64,000 nt of DNA from Linyphia triangularis. Its lineage: Eukaryota > Arthropoda > Arachnida > Araneae > Linyphiidae. Positions 14,793 to 27,329 of the stretch are shown one piece after another. The stretch lies in NCBI GenBank assembly GCA_963978545.1, contig OZ021731.1, forward strand, positions 56,717,242-56,781,241. Direction: 5' to 3'. Under the pieces are notes generated by a model. That model saw only the letters and a list, made by a program, of their open reading frames with translations, was not told where the DNA came from and made no database searches. Every line of letters starts with the position of its first letter. The first letter of the stretch is position 1. The position numbers and the translations under genes were made by a program.

Positions 14793-16790
14793 AACTGTGG
14801 AAGTTAATAACTGCACCAGAGTTTTCTTATTGGATTCTTGTGTCTCTTCCGCCAAGTGACATTTCAAACCGCATGATGAAATTGTAAAAATGCCCAACAT
14901 CTCTTTTATACCTACATGATGAATGGCTGATTTTAGATAAGGGTTCGGTGATGTTTATACGTAGGCGTTGGCTTTGTTGACTGTTCAGAGAGTTTGGCCG
15001 TGGTTATATGGGGAGTTGGAACCTCCTATATTGTTTACGTTAATTGATATATGCGATTGAGATATTACGTTAATTGATGTTATGTTTATTGATATATATG
15101 TATTGGCTACGTTATGTATTTTGGTTACATATAAAGGTTACAGGGATGAAGCAACTTTTGTCCATGTGAATCAATTTCGAGAAAAAAGCAAATGAAATTT
15201 AATCGTCTGATAGAAAGAGCATGTTATTAATGCTTTTGTTGTGCCTAATTTTATATGCATCGATATTACTTAACACAGAAAAGTATAGCATAAAATCAAA
15301 GTTAACCATATATGCTACAGAATTATACTAATAGTTAAAATTCATGAAAAAGGGGATTAAAATTGATTTTTCCCTTGGACCCTTTATGTTTTAATATACT
15401 TTTCGTAGAATCTTTCGATGACGGTCTGAATCTTATTTTGCTTACAAAAAAAAAAGAATACACTGAAGTGATATTGGAAAGAAAACTATGGATGTTTTTT
15501 TTAGATAAATTTCTAAATGTATGTCATAAATTTGTTCATTAAAAATAAACCAATTTCAAATAATTACAAATAAACCATCAGTTTTTAAGATATCATTTGA
15601 GCAAAATAAGAATTTTCAGATAAAAAGTATTTATTACAGCTTGAATAAATTTCAGTTTTGTTGTATTAAAATATTTTCATTAAAAATACGAGTTATTTTA
15701 AAGATAATAAAATGCTAATTTGAAATTCGTAAAAATATAAATTTTGCTGTTTTTAAAGGATTTTTAAATCCAATTCCCCTGGGATGTTTTCTATACGGAA
15801 AACATGAAATGTGAAGTTATAGAGTCGGAATGAACTGAAGTTTAATTAAAGAAATGGTAAAGCTTTAGTTAAAGAAAAATATTTGAAATATGGGAAATTC
15901 TTTTGAGTGGTGCCATTTTCTAAAAGAGGCACAAAAGAAAAAGGAAAACCTCAAAGTTTACATTATCTACATTTATTTATTGAAAATTATGTTTATAGGT
16001 AATTGTTTAATTTCAATTAAAGTATTTTTTTTAAAAATTCTGTACCACAGAGGCAAAGGACACTGTCGTCTTTTCACCTAATTTTACATAAAAGCTTGGC
16101 TAAGTTGAGAAACAGTTATTCTCGTATATAAATTTAAAAGAAGTCGACCAACTATATGCACTATGTCCAGCAAGATTGGTCCAGCCAAGAGTAATCAAAC
16201 TTGCTATTTTCATTTTTTAAAAATTGAATATAATCCGCTTTACATGAAATGGACTTATAGAAAGAACCCAAAACATACATAATGTCGCTATTGCAAATTG
16301 AAAATCGACTAAAAAGGGAGGTATTGGTCTTTTACCTCTAGTTGGAGTGCAGAATTAGTGACTGTATAATTTTATAGTTTAAACTTTGAGCATGTAATGA
16401 GGAATAATGGGAGTTTAAGGAGAATTGAGAAAGATGGGCTTAAAAGTGGGATTTGAACCTAGATAAGAGACATCCATACCTCCTGAGTTTACTTAATCTT
16501 GCACTTGGTACAAAATGCTATCTTTTTTAGATGTATATTTTTTCCCCCATTAATTGCATGTAATTTAAATTTGACTAAAATTAGAAGGAGTTATTTAGGT
16601 TTCACACAAATTTTTAATATAATTCTCTGGAAAAGATAAGAGAACACTTATAGTTAAATCGTTGCGATTGAACAAATACTATGCAAATGTGGCGATTTAG
16701 TAAATCACAGTTGAAATATATGTTTTTCATGAATAGAAGATTATTAACATTACTAATGATTTAAGATTTTTTCTGAATATTTTGGTGGAC
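14793..16790. other. 3' flank of the CUB gene and intergenic sequence
   Basis: Probably begins with the 3' UTR of the CUB gene. Beyond that no gene is recognised. 'ggatttgaacctag' near 16448 resembles a tRNA box B on the minus strand, but no tRNA fold could be made around it. Confidence 0.4.
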
Positions 16791-16796
16791 TCTTAA

Positions 16797-17160
16797 AGCT
16801 AATTTACACGATGACGGTGCCTGGAATGCTTGATGATAAGTTGATTCGAAGATCACTGTCATGCGTTGATTGCAATGCCAGCTTTCCATTTATATAGTGC
16901 CAGCAACTGGAACAATCCAGCTATTAAGTGAGGATTACTCCCTTTATTGGTGGTCACATTCGAACATATATGATAGAATGATAAGAGTTGATGCTCCAGT
17001 AGAAAATACTTTATCTACTGGAGCTGCCAGCTTCAAGCTAGTATATTTGCAAACTGATTTCTCCAGTGGCTGGAATAAAACGTTTACGCAGTGCTAGTCG
17101 TTGGAATCTAATGACGGATGACCTCAACTGGTACACTAACTGGTTACGTGTAAATCAGCT
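16797..17160. mobile_element. MITE with AGCTRATTTACACG inverted ends and internal hairpin
   Basis: The left end AGCTAATTTACACG and the reverse complement of the right end AGCTGATTTACACG match at 13 of 14 bases. The left flank is TTAA and the right flank TTCA, which could be a decayed TTAA duplication of piggyBac type; this is inference. At 16993-17024 an 11-bp perfect hairpin (GCTCCAGTAGA / TCTACTGGAGC, 10-nt loop) lies in the interior. The 364-bp element has no transposase. The 75-residue open frame inside has no known domain. Confidence 0.55.
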
Positions 17161-18540
17161 TTCACAGCTCGATTGGGAATTCTTTTTGAAAAGGTTAAAA
17201 ATCGTCTGAAAGTTCGTTCGCAAATTTTAATTCTTCTTTATTTGATTCTAAAATGTACTGAATCAATATTTTAAAGAGTTGTAGGAGTAGTAATATTAAA
17301 CTAAAAATTTTTTACATTTTTACTTATAAATTGGTTGTTTTTAAGGCGAAATCTCAAAGATCCCACAAAATGAAAATATTATGATTGAAAATATAAGAAT
17401 GTGCTAAAGTGAGTTCGAACGTTCAAATGCCATTTACATTAACTTGTTGAAATGTTTTACAATTTATGGATTAAAGTTAAAAGTAATGAAATTATGAATA
17501 TGTAATGTGTAGTTATTGCAAGTTTATATTAAATAAGAGAAGTTTTTAATTAGGAATTATTGTAACACGTAAAAATTTGTATCTGTTTCACTTACTGATA
17601 TTGTTTCATATAATTTTTAAAGTTTAACTAATCTAGGATGTATTTAACACTTTTTTAATATCTACATTTTTATGTGTAACCATGTTCCTTTTCTTAATAA
17701 AAGTAATTAATTCTTATTAGTATAAAGCTGTTATTAACATGCCGTAGTATTTCATACTTACATCGAAGACAAGCTGTATTATGTCATAGAATGGCATTAA
17801 ATACTGGACTATAACTTTTTAAACAATTTTGGTATTAAACACAACAATACTGGCATTATTAATAGGTTATTATATTAAATTATTAAATAATTACTTGTTA
17901 CTTGCTTCAGCGTAAATGGGACATTGTTAATAGAATCGGAGATGCGAACTTAGAAACTTGGGTACATTTACTAAAAATATCCCACTCTAAAAGTTAGCGA
18001 CATACTTTAACAATATTTTTGCTAATGTATTCGCAAAATTGGTAATAATTTTCGTGCGAATTTTTATCAACAAAATTTGATTTTTTTTTTTTTTTTTTTT
18101 TTTTTATAAATTTAATTTACAAACATCCAAACTCAAAAATAACAGCACAATTTACAGCCAAAACAAGAATTCCCTATAGAGTAAACGTACAATCATACAT
18201 TCCATCTATAATTCTAGTTCTTCCTGTTTGAAGTTCTATCTGATTTTTTTTTTATATATTTACAATTTTATTATGTATTTGTAGTTTTTAAACGCGAAAT
18301 ACGAATTTATTTTCTCATATAAATTGCTTCCTATGACATTACAATATTTGTAGACTATATACCTCCCGAATTGAAAATGTGAAGCGTTCTCTCTCCCCTC
18401 CCAATCTGTAGCCAGAAGGGTATTTTAAGGACATTAAGTATGATGAGAGAGGGAGAAAGGGAGAGAGATTGAGAGAGAGAGCAGTGAACACCTCATCTCA
18501 ACCACATGAAAAAATTTCTTAAAATTATTCTTTAATGCGT
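17161..18540. other. AT-rich intergenic sequence
   Basis: No gene seen. Contains a 25-nt T run at 18081-18105 and a GA-rich stretch near 18440-18482 before the minisatellite. Confidence 0.45.
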
Positions 18541-19130
18541 TTAACTATAAAGATAAACTTAACTGTGGTTACTATAAAGATAAATTTAACTGTGGTTACT
18601 ATAAAGATAAATTTAACTGTGGTTACTATAAAGGTAAATTTAAATGTGGTTACTATAGAGATAAATTTAACTGTGGTTACTATAAAGATAAATTAAAGTG
18701 TAGTTACTATAAAGATAAATTTAAGTGTGGTTACTATAAAGATAAATTTAAGTGTGGTAACTATAAAGATTAATTTAGATTTGGTTACTATAAAGATAAA
18801 TTTAAGTGTGGTAACTATAAAGATAAATTTAAATGTGGTTACTATAAGGATAAATTTAAGTGTGGTTACTATAAAGACCAATTTAATTGTGGTAACTATA
18901 TAGATAAATTTAACTCTGGTTACTATAAAGATAAATTTAACTCTGGTTACTATAAAGATAAATTTGACTGAGGTTACTATAAAGATAAATTTAATTGTGG
19001 TAACTATAAAGATAAATGTAACTTTGGTTACTATAAGGATAAATTTAATTGTGGTAGCTATAAAGATAAATTTAACTGAGGTAACTATAAAGATAAATTT
19101 AACTGTGGTTACTATAAAGATAAAGGCAAC
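18541..19130. repeat. 27-bp minisatellite, about 22 copies
   Basis: The unit is close to 'actataaagataaatttaa' plus 'ctgtggtt' (27 bp) and varies at a few positions per copy (for example aact/aagt/aatt, gtggtt/gtggta/ctggtt). Because 27 is a multiple of three, the minus strand stays open for 171 residues (18693-19208) as a hydrophobic 9-residue repeat of the type 'KFIFIVTTV'. Mutations look unconstrained and no promoter or domain supports a real protein. Confidence 0.93.
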
Positions 19131-19873
19131 TACAAAAAGGTGATGAAATGTATCAATAAGTGTAATTTTTAAAAGGCTGTTTAATTTCAAGGATACAATT
19201 ATAAACAATTAAAAAAAGTTTATGTACTATCTAGTTACGTAATTTAGTATGTGCTAACGAATTTCAAAGGATACTACAATCAGCCAGGTCGATATGTCTC
19301 AGAGGTAAAGGTTATTTTGAAATTTTTTTTCTTTCTTATCGGATAGTTGATTCAATAAATATCATGTTTTTATGAAATGCGTTTTTTTTTAAGTAAAAGA
19401 AATTTAAGTACCTACTTTCAAAAACCAATTCATGTTATAGTTTGGTACATTTAGTTCATTTTTTACAATTCAGCTCAAAGTTGTTTATTTTCCTTGACAA
19501 TAAATAAGATTTTATGCTTATATCTTCTTCTTTTAAAAATGCGTTGAAAGCATGGATAAGCAAAAGCTAGATTTTTTTCTGAAACACTTAAATGGATAAA
19601 TAATTACGTGTTGAAATATCTTTGAAATCAAGTTATCTTACACCATAAAGATATAATAAAAATAAAATGCGTAGAGAGTTTCAAAATCAAAGATAAACTT
19701 TCTACATTTATAAAATAGGTTAATTCTTTTCTTATTTAATAAAGTTTTGGTTGAGAGCAATGACGGAAAATTCATGGTTTTTGCATATCTTAATTTTGAA
19801 TCAAAATGAGCCATAACTGTATTAAAAAGCAAAAGAGCATTACTTTATTTAATTTTATTTTTCTATTGATTCA
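19131..19873. other. AT-rich intergenic sequence
   Basis: No gene or repeat end recognised between the minisatellite and the next transposon. Confidence 0.45.
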
Positions 19874-19881
19874 AGTTGGAT

Positions 19882-20119
19882 CATGGGAGCCACCAGGGAG
19901 GTGCAAGAGGGTACAATTACTTTTAGCCCAATGGATTTTGAAAGTTAAAAATAAAGAGAAGAAAAATAGTATAATTCACTAGAAAGAAATGTGATATAAA
20001 TTTTAAATTATTCAATTGAAAAATCAAAGTTAAAGAAAAACAATAACCATCCTTCACCCCCTAAGGTGCTGTTTTCCTCCCCCCACCCTTCTCCGAAAAT
20101 AGTTTTGCCGGCGCTCATG
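19882..20119. mobile_element. Short hAT-type MITE (CATGGG family) with 8-bp duplication
   Basis: The left end CATGGGAGCCACCAGG and the reverse complement of the right end CATGAGCGCCGGCAAA are imperfect inverted repeats. The identical 8-mer AGTTGGAT flanks both sides (19874-19881 and 20120-20127). The left end and the following 'gaggtgcaagaggg' match the larger element at 6619. At 238 bp it cannot encode a transposase. Confidence 0.78.
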
Positions 20120-20287
20120 AGTTGGATAAAAATTGTAGCATGAAAAGATAAAATCTACTTTCTCATCAAATAAACTGTTTTGTAACAAATTTTCCTCAAT
20201 AGATGGCAGCATCACACAAAGACACCAATTTTATTTGTTTAAGCTGAAAGTTTTCGATAAGTGTGAACATGAAGTTTTTTATGTGTG

Positions 20288-20764
20288 CAGGGCCGCCGAC
20301 AGGATTTTCGGGCCCCTATGCATCTATACCTCGGGCCCAATACCCCCCCCCCCATCCCCGAATAAAACGAAAAGTCTTTATGTCCCTCTATCTGAAAGCT
20401 ACTTCAAATAGACGTATAGAGTTCTGAAATTTTCAACATAAGTAGTTTTGGTCTTTTCATTGGACTTTTGACAAAATGTTAAATTTTAATGAATTTTTTC
20501 ACAAAGCCACTTCTAATAGACCTAGAGCTCTGAAATTTTAAACATAAGTATTTCTGGCCTTCTAATTTAGCTTTTCACTAACACAATGCTAAAATATCAG
20601 AGGGATGGGAGGATTATATATTATTGAATCCTATATTATATGGAGAAAGAAAAAAAAAGTAAAATTTATTTTCAAGTTTACATCCACCAGAAATCTCGGG
20701 TCATTCTTGACAATGCGGGCCACTATAATGTGCACTATTTTGTCCTCCTCGGTCGGTGTCCCTG
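20288..20764. mobile_element. Non-autonomous hAT element (CAGGGNC ends) with 8-bp duplication
   Basis: The left end CAGGGCCGCCGACAGGA pairs with the right end, whose reverse complement starts CAGGGACACCGACCGAGGA. The flanking duplication is TATGTGTG (20280-20287 and 20765-20772). CAGGG-type ends plus an 8-bp duplication are hallmarks of hAT transposons. No transposase lies in its 477 bp. A C-rich run sits near 20343. Confidence 0.82.
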
Positions 20765-20772
20765 TATGTGTG

Positions 20773-21543
20773 TATGCAATGATATTTTTAATTCAAATAA
20801 CATTTTGTTATTATATTAAAAATCACTTTGAAATTTAAACATGTTTATATATTTTAGTTAACATTTCATTGAATTATTGATAAAATTTTATCCAGCACGA
20901 ATAAAATAACTAGCTTGGTTCAATTTAATTCTTCGGAACATTCCTCTAGTACAGAACCATTTGTACCAGTAAAATAAACAGCTACTATCATATTCAAAAC
21001 TTTTAGAAAAATGGAAATTTAGCACTTAAATAATAAGCACAATCACATACCGACACCGGTCAACTACTTATTTAAATTTTGTTATTGGGCTTGGTTAGGT
21101 AAAATTCAGTAATAATAGCAGTCTTGATATTATATGAAATGAATTTTTATTTTACAAGAAAAATGGTAGCAACGATTCAACGGACGGGTCAGCAGCCATC
21201 GCAATACAAGCGCGTGCCCCCTGCTGCAGGGGGGGTCAACAAAGTGAAGGTAGAATGGAACTGCTGTAAAAAAAAGAAAGGAAAAAAAAAAAATAATAAT
21301 AACAATAACACTAAACAACAATAGTCGAATTCTTGAATGAACATTTTTGGGTGAAAATTTATTTTTGCAATTTTTTTCCCAATACAAAAGATACAGCCGA
21401 TTTTCTATAAAAGGGATGAAAAGGGAATTCCTAGCAATCAACTCAGGAAATGTAATTTGATAATTGCTAGATACATACTGGATAATAGATTGAATACATA
21501 CAGCTTTGGTTTTAAGTGGAATTTAATTAAGAAATAAAGCATA

Positions 21544-21613
<70 letters not shown>

Positions 21614-22733
21614 AATAATTTCAATGAATAATTCAAAGAAAAATTTTGTTGTTCGGCAAATTTTAAAAATTGCAATTTCCGAAGAATTGCATCGGAGAAA
21701 AATATTCAAAACAGTCATTCTATTGATTAATTTTTCAATGAAAAATATTGCTTTTTTTTGAATGGCTATATTTAATGTATTTTCTTTTAAATTATTTATT
21801 TACGTCACAGTTCATTTTCTAGAACTTTTATTTTAAAGCTGCTAAACAATGACGATTAAAGTCATCTTCGGGTAAGATTCAAGGTCAAAGACTTTGTCCG
21901 AAAGTTCTATATTGATCTAAAGTTTTTGAAAGTAAAAACAAAAATTCGAATTAGTGTTCTTTTAAAAATCAATAACCACGGTTTTTTTTTCCTTCTTTTT
22001 TTCTCCCCATTACACATTACAATCTTTTCGCACAAACTGAATGAACATACATTTTTTTGAGTAAATTCATCTAAATTCTGAAATGACATGCGACTGTGTG
22101 TATTTTACAAGAAAAGTTTCTGGGTATAAACATTAAAAGAAAATATCTTTTATGATATAGTAACTTTTCGACATCTCTCAGTAGTTTATAAGATGCGATA
22201 TCATGAAAAAAGCATCACATAGAAATCTAAAAATATCAAAATCAAAATACACTGTAACGCTTGATTAAAAATGTTTTGCCCTAAAAATACCAAAGGAAAC
22301 TGGAAACATTTAGAAATGCAATATTCAACCATTTTTATTTCGACCAAACAAATTACTTTCGAACGCGCTGAACTCGCATTGCGCTCTATCTCAACTTGTA
22401 TACAGTGCTTTTGCAACTATTGCTCACTGACCGAAATTGTCCCGCCAGTCAGGAAGACCAGCAGCGCCACTAGTGAGGAACAACGGAACTATACTACAGA
22501 AAACTCAAATTATGAATTAAGTTGATGTTAGGCTATCGAATAGTTGACAATCCAACAAAATAAATATTTTTATATAGAAAAAATATTGTTTTTAAAATAA
22601 GTATCTATATTTAACAAAATATGTATTTAAAAAATGATAACAAAATAAATATGTTCTTTCTTCGATAACTTCTCAATTCTTGTGTATTCCTATGAACACT
22701 GATCTAATGGTAACTCTTTTTATTACTTTCAGT
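20773..22733. other. AT-rich intergenic sequence
   Basis: No gene recognised. It includes the AT microsatellite at 21546. A more GC-rich stretch near 22360-22490 ('gaacgcgctgaactcgcatt', 'ccagcagcgccactagtgag') stands out without an identifiable function. Confidence 0.4.
21546..21610. repeat. (AT)n microsatellite
   Basis: An uninterrupted alternating AT run of about 63 bp. Confidence 0.95.
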
Positions 22734-22866
22734 TACACATATGTATGGATAGTGTAATGAAAGTAGAGCATTCGGTCAAATTTTTTTCATTTCTATACAT
22801 TTTGGAACATCCTGATTTCAAAAGAGTTGGCTAGAAACAAATGTCTGTCTGATCATAAATATATTA
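22734..22866. repeat. Repeat family R1, copy a (left part, split by transposons)
   Basis: Begins ACTTTCAGTTAC followed by the R1 terminal palindrome. It then matches copy c at 47448 through 'gtaatgaaagta', 'agcattcggtcaa', 'gaacatcctgatttcaaaa' and 'atgtctgtct'. The match stops where a Tc1 element entered at TA. R1 text appears to resume as 'catcataact' just before the hAT-like element and as 'attggact' just after it (about 27269), so this copy seems to be split by two insertions. Confidence 0.65.
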
Positions 22867-22868
22867 TA

Positions 22869-24547
22869 CAGTGTCTCTCAAAAGTCTTTGTATACCTTAA
22901 AAATTTGTAGAAAAAGTGCTCTAGTTTGAAATTGAATTTTAACTTTTTTTTTTTTTTTTTTTTTTTTTTGTAAAATGCTATTTAATTCTGATGAAACCTA
23001 ACATTTTAAAAAGAAGTATTGAATCGTTTTATTTTTATAAAAATTTAAATTCATAGAACAAGAGAAAATACCACAAAAGTGTTGGTACACCATAAAATTT
23101 GCTGATAACTTCATAAATAATTTTTTTTCCTACGCTTTTTTTTTTTTTTTTTTTTAATTTTTGCACTGTGGTGACATTTAAAAAATCGATTGCCTGTAAT
23201 ATTTGCCTTTTCTATTTATTATAATCTATTTATTCTCTAAAATAGTTCGTGGCTGTAAGAAATCCACAAACAGCAGTTTATAATTTCTCATATTTCATCG
23301 TAATAGTTGTAAATGCATTCTATGTGTGGCTAATATATTAAATTTATTTCTTGTAACTGTTAAGTATGTAATAAAACTTTTTAAACAAGAAAATAGAATC
23401 CAAAACCAGCCAAGAAGAAATTGACCAACACAGTTATCTGAATCTGAAAAGGGATTGACTGTAAGAAAATTTGAGAAAAATCCAAGTTTGCGTGCTATTT
23501 AAGTTTCTTCAGAATGTAAGGAAACAAATTTAACTTCAATTTCAACTGAAACTGTTTGGAAAGTAGTCAGATCAGCTAGACTACATGGGCTTTCTGCCCA
23601 AAGGAAAAATTTCGTAAATGTTAAAAATATCAAGTTTCACCTTTTCTTTATAAAGGCAATGATAAATAAGCCAGAAACGTACTGGAATCATGTTGTTGTT
23701 TTTTAAAGATAAAAACAAATGAAGCATTATTGGTTTCGATGGAGGCACAATTGTGTGGAGAAGAAAAATAATGAACCTAATCCCAAGAGCATTGTTGGAA
23801 CAGTATAGCATGGCAGTGCAAGTGTTCTGGTGTATGGATGCTTGTCAGGGTTAGGACTTGATAAATTGGAGTTTAATGATGGAATAATGAATAATGAACT
23901 TTATTTGAATATTTTGAACGATAAATTAAATTTGTCAGCCTAAAATTTGGGGTATTACAAATAACTTCATTTTTTAACAAGATAATGATCTGAGCACACA
24001 GCATTCAATGATCGCCTCTGTGTCCTCTATAATTGTCCTCAAAATTTAAAAACACTGCCTCAGTCAATAGATTTGAACCCAAAAGAACAGATTTAGAGAA
24101 AACTGGAGGCCAAAGTAAGAAGACACGACATTAAAACGAAAAGCCAACTAAAAACAGTAATGATCGAAGAATGGATCCACTTAAATACAGAAATTACCAA
24201 AAATATTAGTAAAATTCATGCTCAGACGAAATTAAAGTTGTTGTGAATGCTAAAAGATATCCTACGAATTACTAATTTTGCAAAATATTACAATGAATAC
24301 TAATATTTGTAAGAAAGAAATGTAAGTGCATTAAGACTTTTGGGAGATATTTTTTGTGTTAATTTTAGGTTAATGATTTTTCTAAAAAAAAGTTTTACTA
24401 TGCATTAAAAATATTTTATGTAGTTTTATTAAAATGAAATTAGAGGTATTATTTAAAGAATAGTATTCAGAAATATTAATTTTTGAAATGGGGAATGTAG
24501 CATTTGATTCAAATTTGTAAGTGTACGAAGACTTTTGAGAACCACTA
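22869..24547 (+). mobile_element. Tc1-like DNA transposon, copy 1 (defective)
   Basis: The ends are CAGTGTCTCTCAAAAGTCTT and, as reverse complement, TAGTGGTTCTCAAAAGTCTT, with TA on both sides (22867-22868 and 24548-24549). That is the Tc1/mariner target duplication. The 1679-bp length is right for a Tc1 element. The interior holds a broken transposase in the + direction and long T runs at about 22946 and 23138. A second, inverted copy lies at 39408-41577. Confidence 0.87.
23400..24245 (+). pseudogene. Tc1-type transposase, inactivated
   Basis: Fragments in order: an N-terminal helix-turn-helix region ending 'TETVWKVVRSARLHGLSAQ' (~23540-23600), 'WNHVV' (~23690), 'SVLVYGC' (~23820), 'NDGIMNNELYLNILND' (~23875), 'QDND' near the second catalytic Asp (~23980), and 'SIDLNPKEQI' with the third catalytic Asp (~24065). 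Stops and frame changes lie between them. In live elements this enzyme cuts and pastes the transposon through a DDE-type RNase H fold. This copy cannot make it. Confidence 0.8.
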
Positions 24548-24570
24548 TATATTATCATAACTATTCTAGA

Positions 24571-26665
24571 CAGTGGTGTAGTGTAAAATAAAAAGGTGTG
24601 GGAACGCTATGTCGCATCGTTACAAATGTATTTTTTTCTGCGTGTGTGGGAGAGGGGGAAGAGAGTGAAAATGACAATTTTAAATAATTTTATTAATATT
24701 ACTTTAATAATCTCAACACAGCAAATGAGCAACTCAAAAATTAAAAAAAAAAATTGTGTTTTGACTTATTCTTTCATTATATATTTTTTTTAAACTGTTA
24801 AGTTATATAGATTTTTAAACAATTTGTTTTGCACAACCCATTATAAAAAATTGTTTAACACTCTATAAATGGATTATAAGACATTTGCAAACATATTATT
24901 GACACAGATTTTTTACAACAATTTTCCAAAATTTCAGAGATGCCTTATATGCAATGGGTTCGGATAAATTCCCAAATTCTATAACTCCTCGAAATCTGTT
25001 TTTAAAATGAATTAAAAAGATTGCGATTGTTGCACATGTCCATTGGGAGTTTTATGGATTTTCTACTTCTCGGGAAAAAAAAAAAAAAATGTAGAGAAGT
25101 TCCTCTTGCTTGATTGACCCTTCCTTTCCTTTTCCAAATTTGCTCCATTAATAAAATAATTGGTAAATTAAAATCCATCAGTCGATTTAAAATTTCTTGA
25201 TAAAGTATTAATTTGTGTTCCATTTCCAATCATATCCAATTTTAAGCGGGATATTTTAATGTAGGCTCATTACTTGCCAGCCGTATAGATTTGTTTGGAA
25301 CATTTCTGTTTTTTTCATCTTATCCAGTTCGATTTTGTAATTTCGACAGTGGTGATGATCAGGTGACAATAATAGTCAAAAGTGGGTATGAATCGGAGGA
25401 GAGAGCAAACTGCAAAACATATATGATATTGCCATCAAAATCACTAGATTTTAAAAAAGATCGGGGGAAATTTCCTCCCCTTATCGCCGCCACTGTATTT
25501 AGTGTTGATTTTTTTTTTTTTTTTTTTTAAACTCCTGTAAAAGATATTTTTTAAGAACTACTGCTAAACTTTTGGGATAAACTCTGAAATGAATGTGAAT
25601 GTAAAAGCTTTCCCATTCTCAAACAGAAAAACAATTTAATTTTGATTTTAAAATACATCTGAATTACTTTCCTACTTCTTCACAGCCAATTTCTATGTAG
25701 TATACCCATTTACCAATCCATGAGCAGTTTTATATTAAGGAAAATGAAATATGCAGAACCGGCCTAAAAGTACAATGTTATGTGTGCAAGAATGAGTTTT
25801 GGCACCCCTTACAATGAAAATGGGTATAGAAAACCCTCCAAAAATGGTATGAGTGCTTTATATGGTATGGGTGCAAATTATTAAAAACTTAGCATTTTCA
25901 GCACTAGTAACATTATTTTAAGTCAGGTTTTATTAAGGAACCCAAGGATACAATTTTTGTTACACGTATAAAAATTGTAATAAAATTAATTTCATGAGAA
26001 TTTAATAAAATGAATGTTATTAAAATTACTGCTACACATTACTTCTTTTTAGTAGTCCTCAGCTCTTAGCGCAAGCGTTGATTCCCCGTCGTAACCCTGG
26101 GTTACGAAAGACTGTAATTCGGCTAATGTATCATTATCAGTACGGCCAAGTTAAAGTGAAACAAAATTAACAATTGTTCAATTCTGTCAAAACAACGTAG
26201 CGGGGCGCTCTTTGTACTCTACTTTCAAGCAACATTTTATTTATTGAACTAAACGTATTCAAATTCACAAACAAGCAAACTAATATACAAAAGCGAAGTT
26301 AATATAAAGGATTTAAAAATCAATACTGTTTTGTGAGCATATTTTTTCATGTTCAAACAAGTTATCAGTTTGATTTTCCCGATATCTGGCAATAAAATAA
26401 ATATTTTCCAATATCTGACAAAATATAAATGCATAATTTCGTGATCTCAAAACACCTTAAAAACTAATACAAAATATCAACATTCTGCTCTTATCTATCT
26501 GGATTTTTAGCACCAACCAGTTTATACCGTCAGAATCGCAGGTTTGCTTCACTTTTTTGGACTGTCAAAAAAAAAAAAAAAATTGCTGTCGTTTGATTTT
26601 TCCTCTAGAACGAATTCATTTCTTAGGTACGGTGAGAGGTTTACAATTAATTTATGAAATCGGTG

Positions 26666-26707
<42 letters not shown>

Positions 26708-27260
26708 ACATACATATATAACTTTTGTTGATAAATCGGTTAGCGTTCCCGTTAAAATTAGAAGAGGGGAAATATTCTTCATGGAAAGGGTGCAAAGAAC
26801 TATATTTGCCAGACCACAGTTTTGTTCTTTAAAAATGTAGATAGTGGCGTTAATTTGTGTATGGAAGTTTCAGTCAGTATATATGAAGAAACATGCAAAT
26901 TTGAAGTCTGGAATTCATCTACAAATACAGATCATTCGTTGAAGAGGATAATTTACATTGAATGAATCATAGCTAGATATAAACATACATGTAAGTTCAT
27001 TCCTGATGAGGGAGAAATGGTCATGTGTGGGGTGCCGCGCCTCTTTCGAGTGTTTTACAAAACTAAAACTTGCTTGCTCAGCTCTGAAGTTGTGTAGACG
27101 AAAGCAAAGTTCTCACGAAATGACTTTTTCGTTTGTTTGCTTGGCTTTGTGTTTAGTATCACGTAAAAAAATATATATATTAGATGCGGGAACGCCGTTC
27201 CGCCTTTTAAAAAGGTAAAGGATCGCCGTTCCCACGCGTTCCCGCTCCACTACACCCCTG
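24571..27260. mobile_element. hAT-like element, 2.7 kb, with 8-bp duplication
   Basis: The left end CAGTGGTGTAGTG and the reverse complement of the right end CAGGGGTGTAGTGGAGCGGG are inverted repeats. The 8-mer ATTCTAGA flanks both (24563-24570 and 27261-27268). The length could once have held a transposase, but no intact frame or hAT motif is visible. The interior includes an AT microsatellite (26668-26701) and homopolymer runs. It sits 23 bp after the end of Tc1 copy 1. Confidence 0.78.
26668..26701. repeat. (AT)n microsatellite
   Basis: An alternating AT run of about 34 bp inside the 2.7 kb hAT-like element. Confidence 0.93.
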
Positions 27261-27329
27261 ATTCTAGAATTGGACTTCTGCTATAAAATGACGAGAAGTG
27301 TATGTTCCTTACGAGGGGCATTAGGAAAT

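Noticed and set aside
16440..16520. Possible minus-strand tRNA or SINE from a box-B-like 'aggttcaaatccc'
   Set aside because: No matching A box at the right distance, no acceptor stem and no duplication found.
20195..20215. CTCF-like AGATGGCAGC string (also AGATGGCGC near 44150)
   Set aside because: Only the core half of the motif matches. Expected by chance in a window this size.
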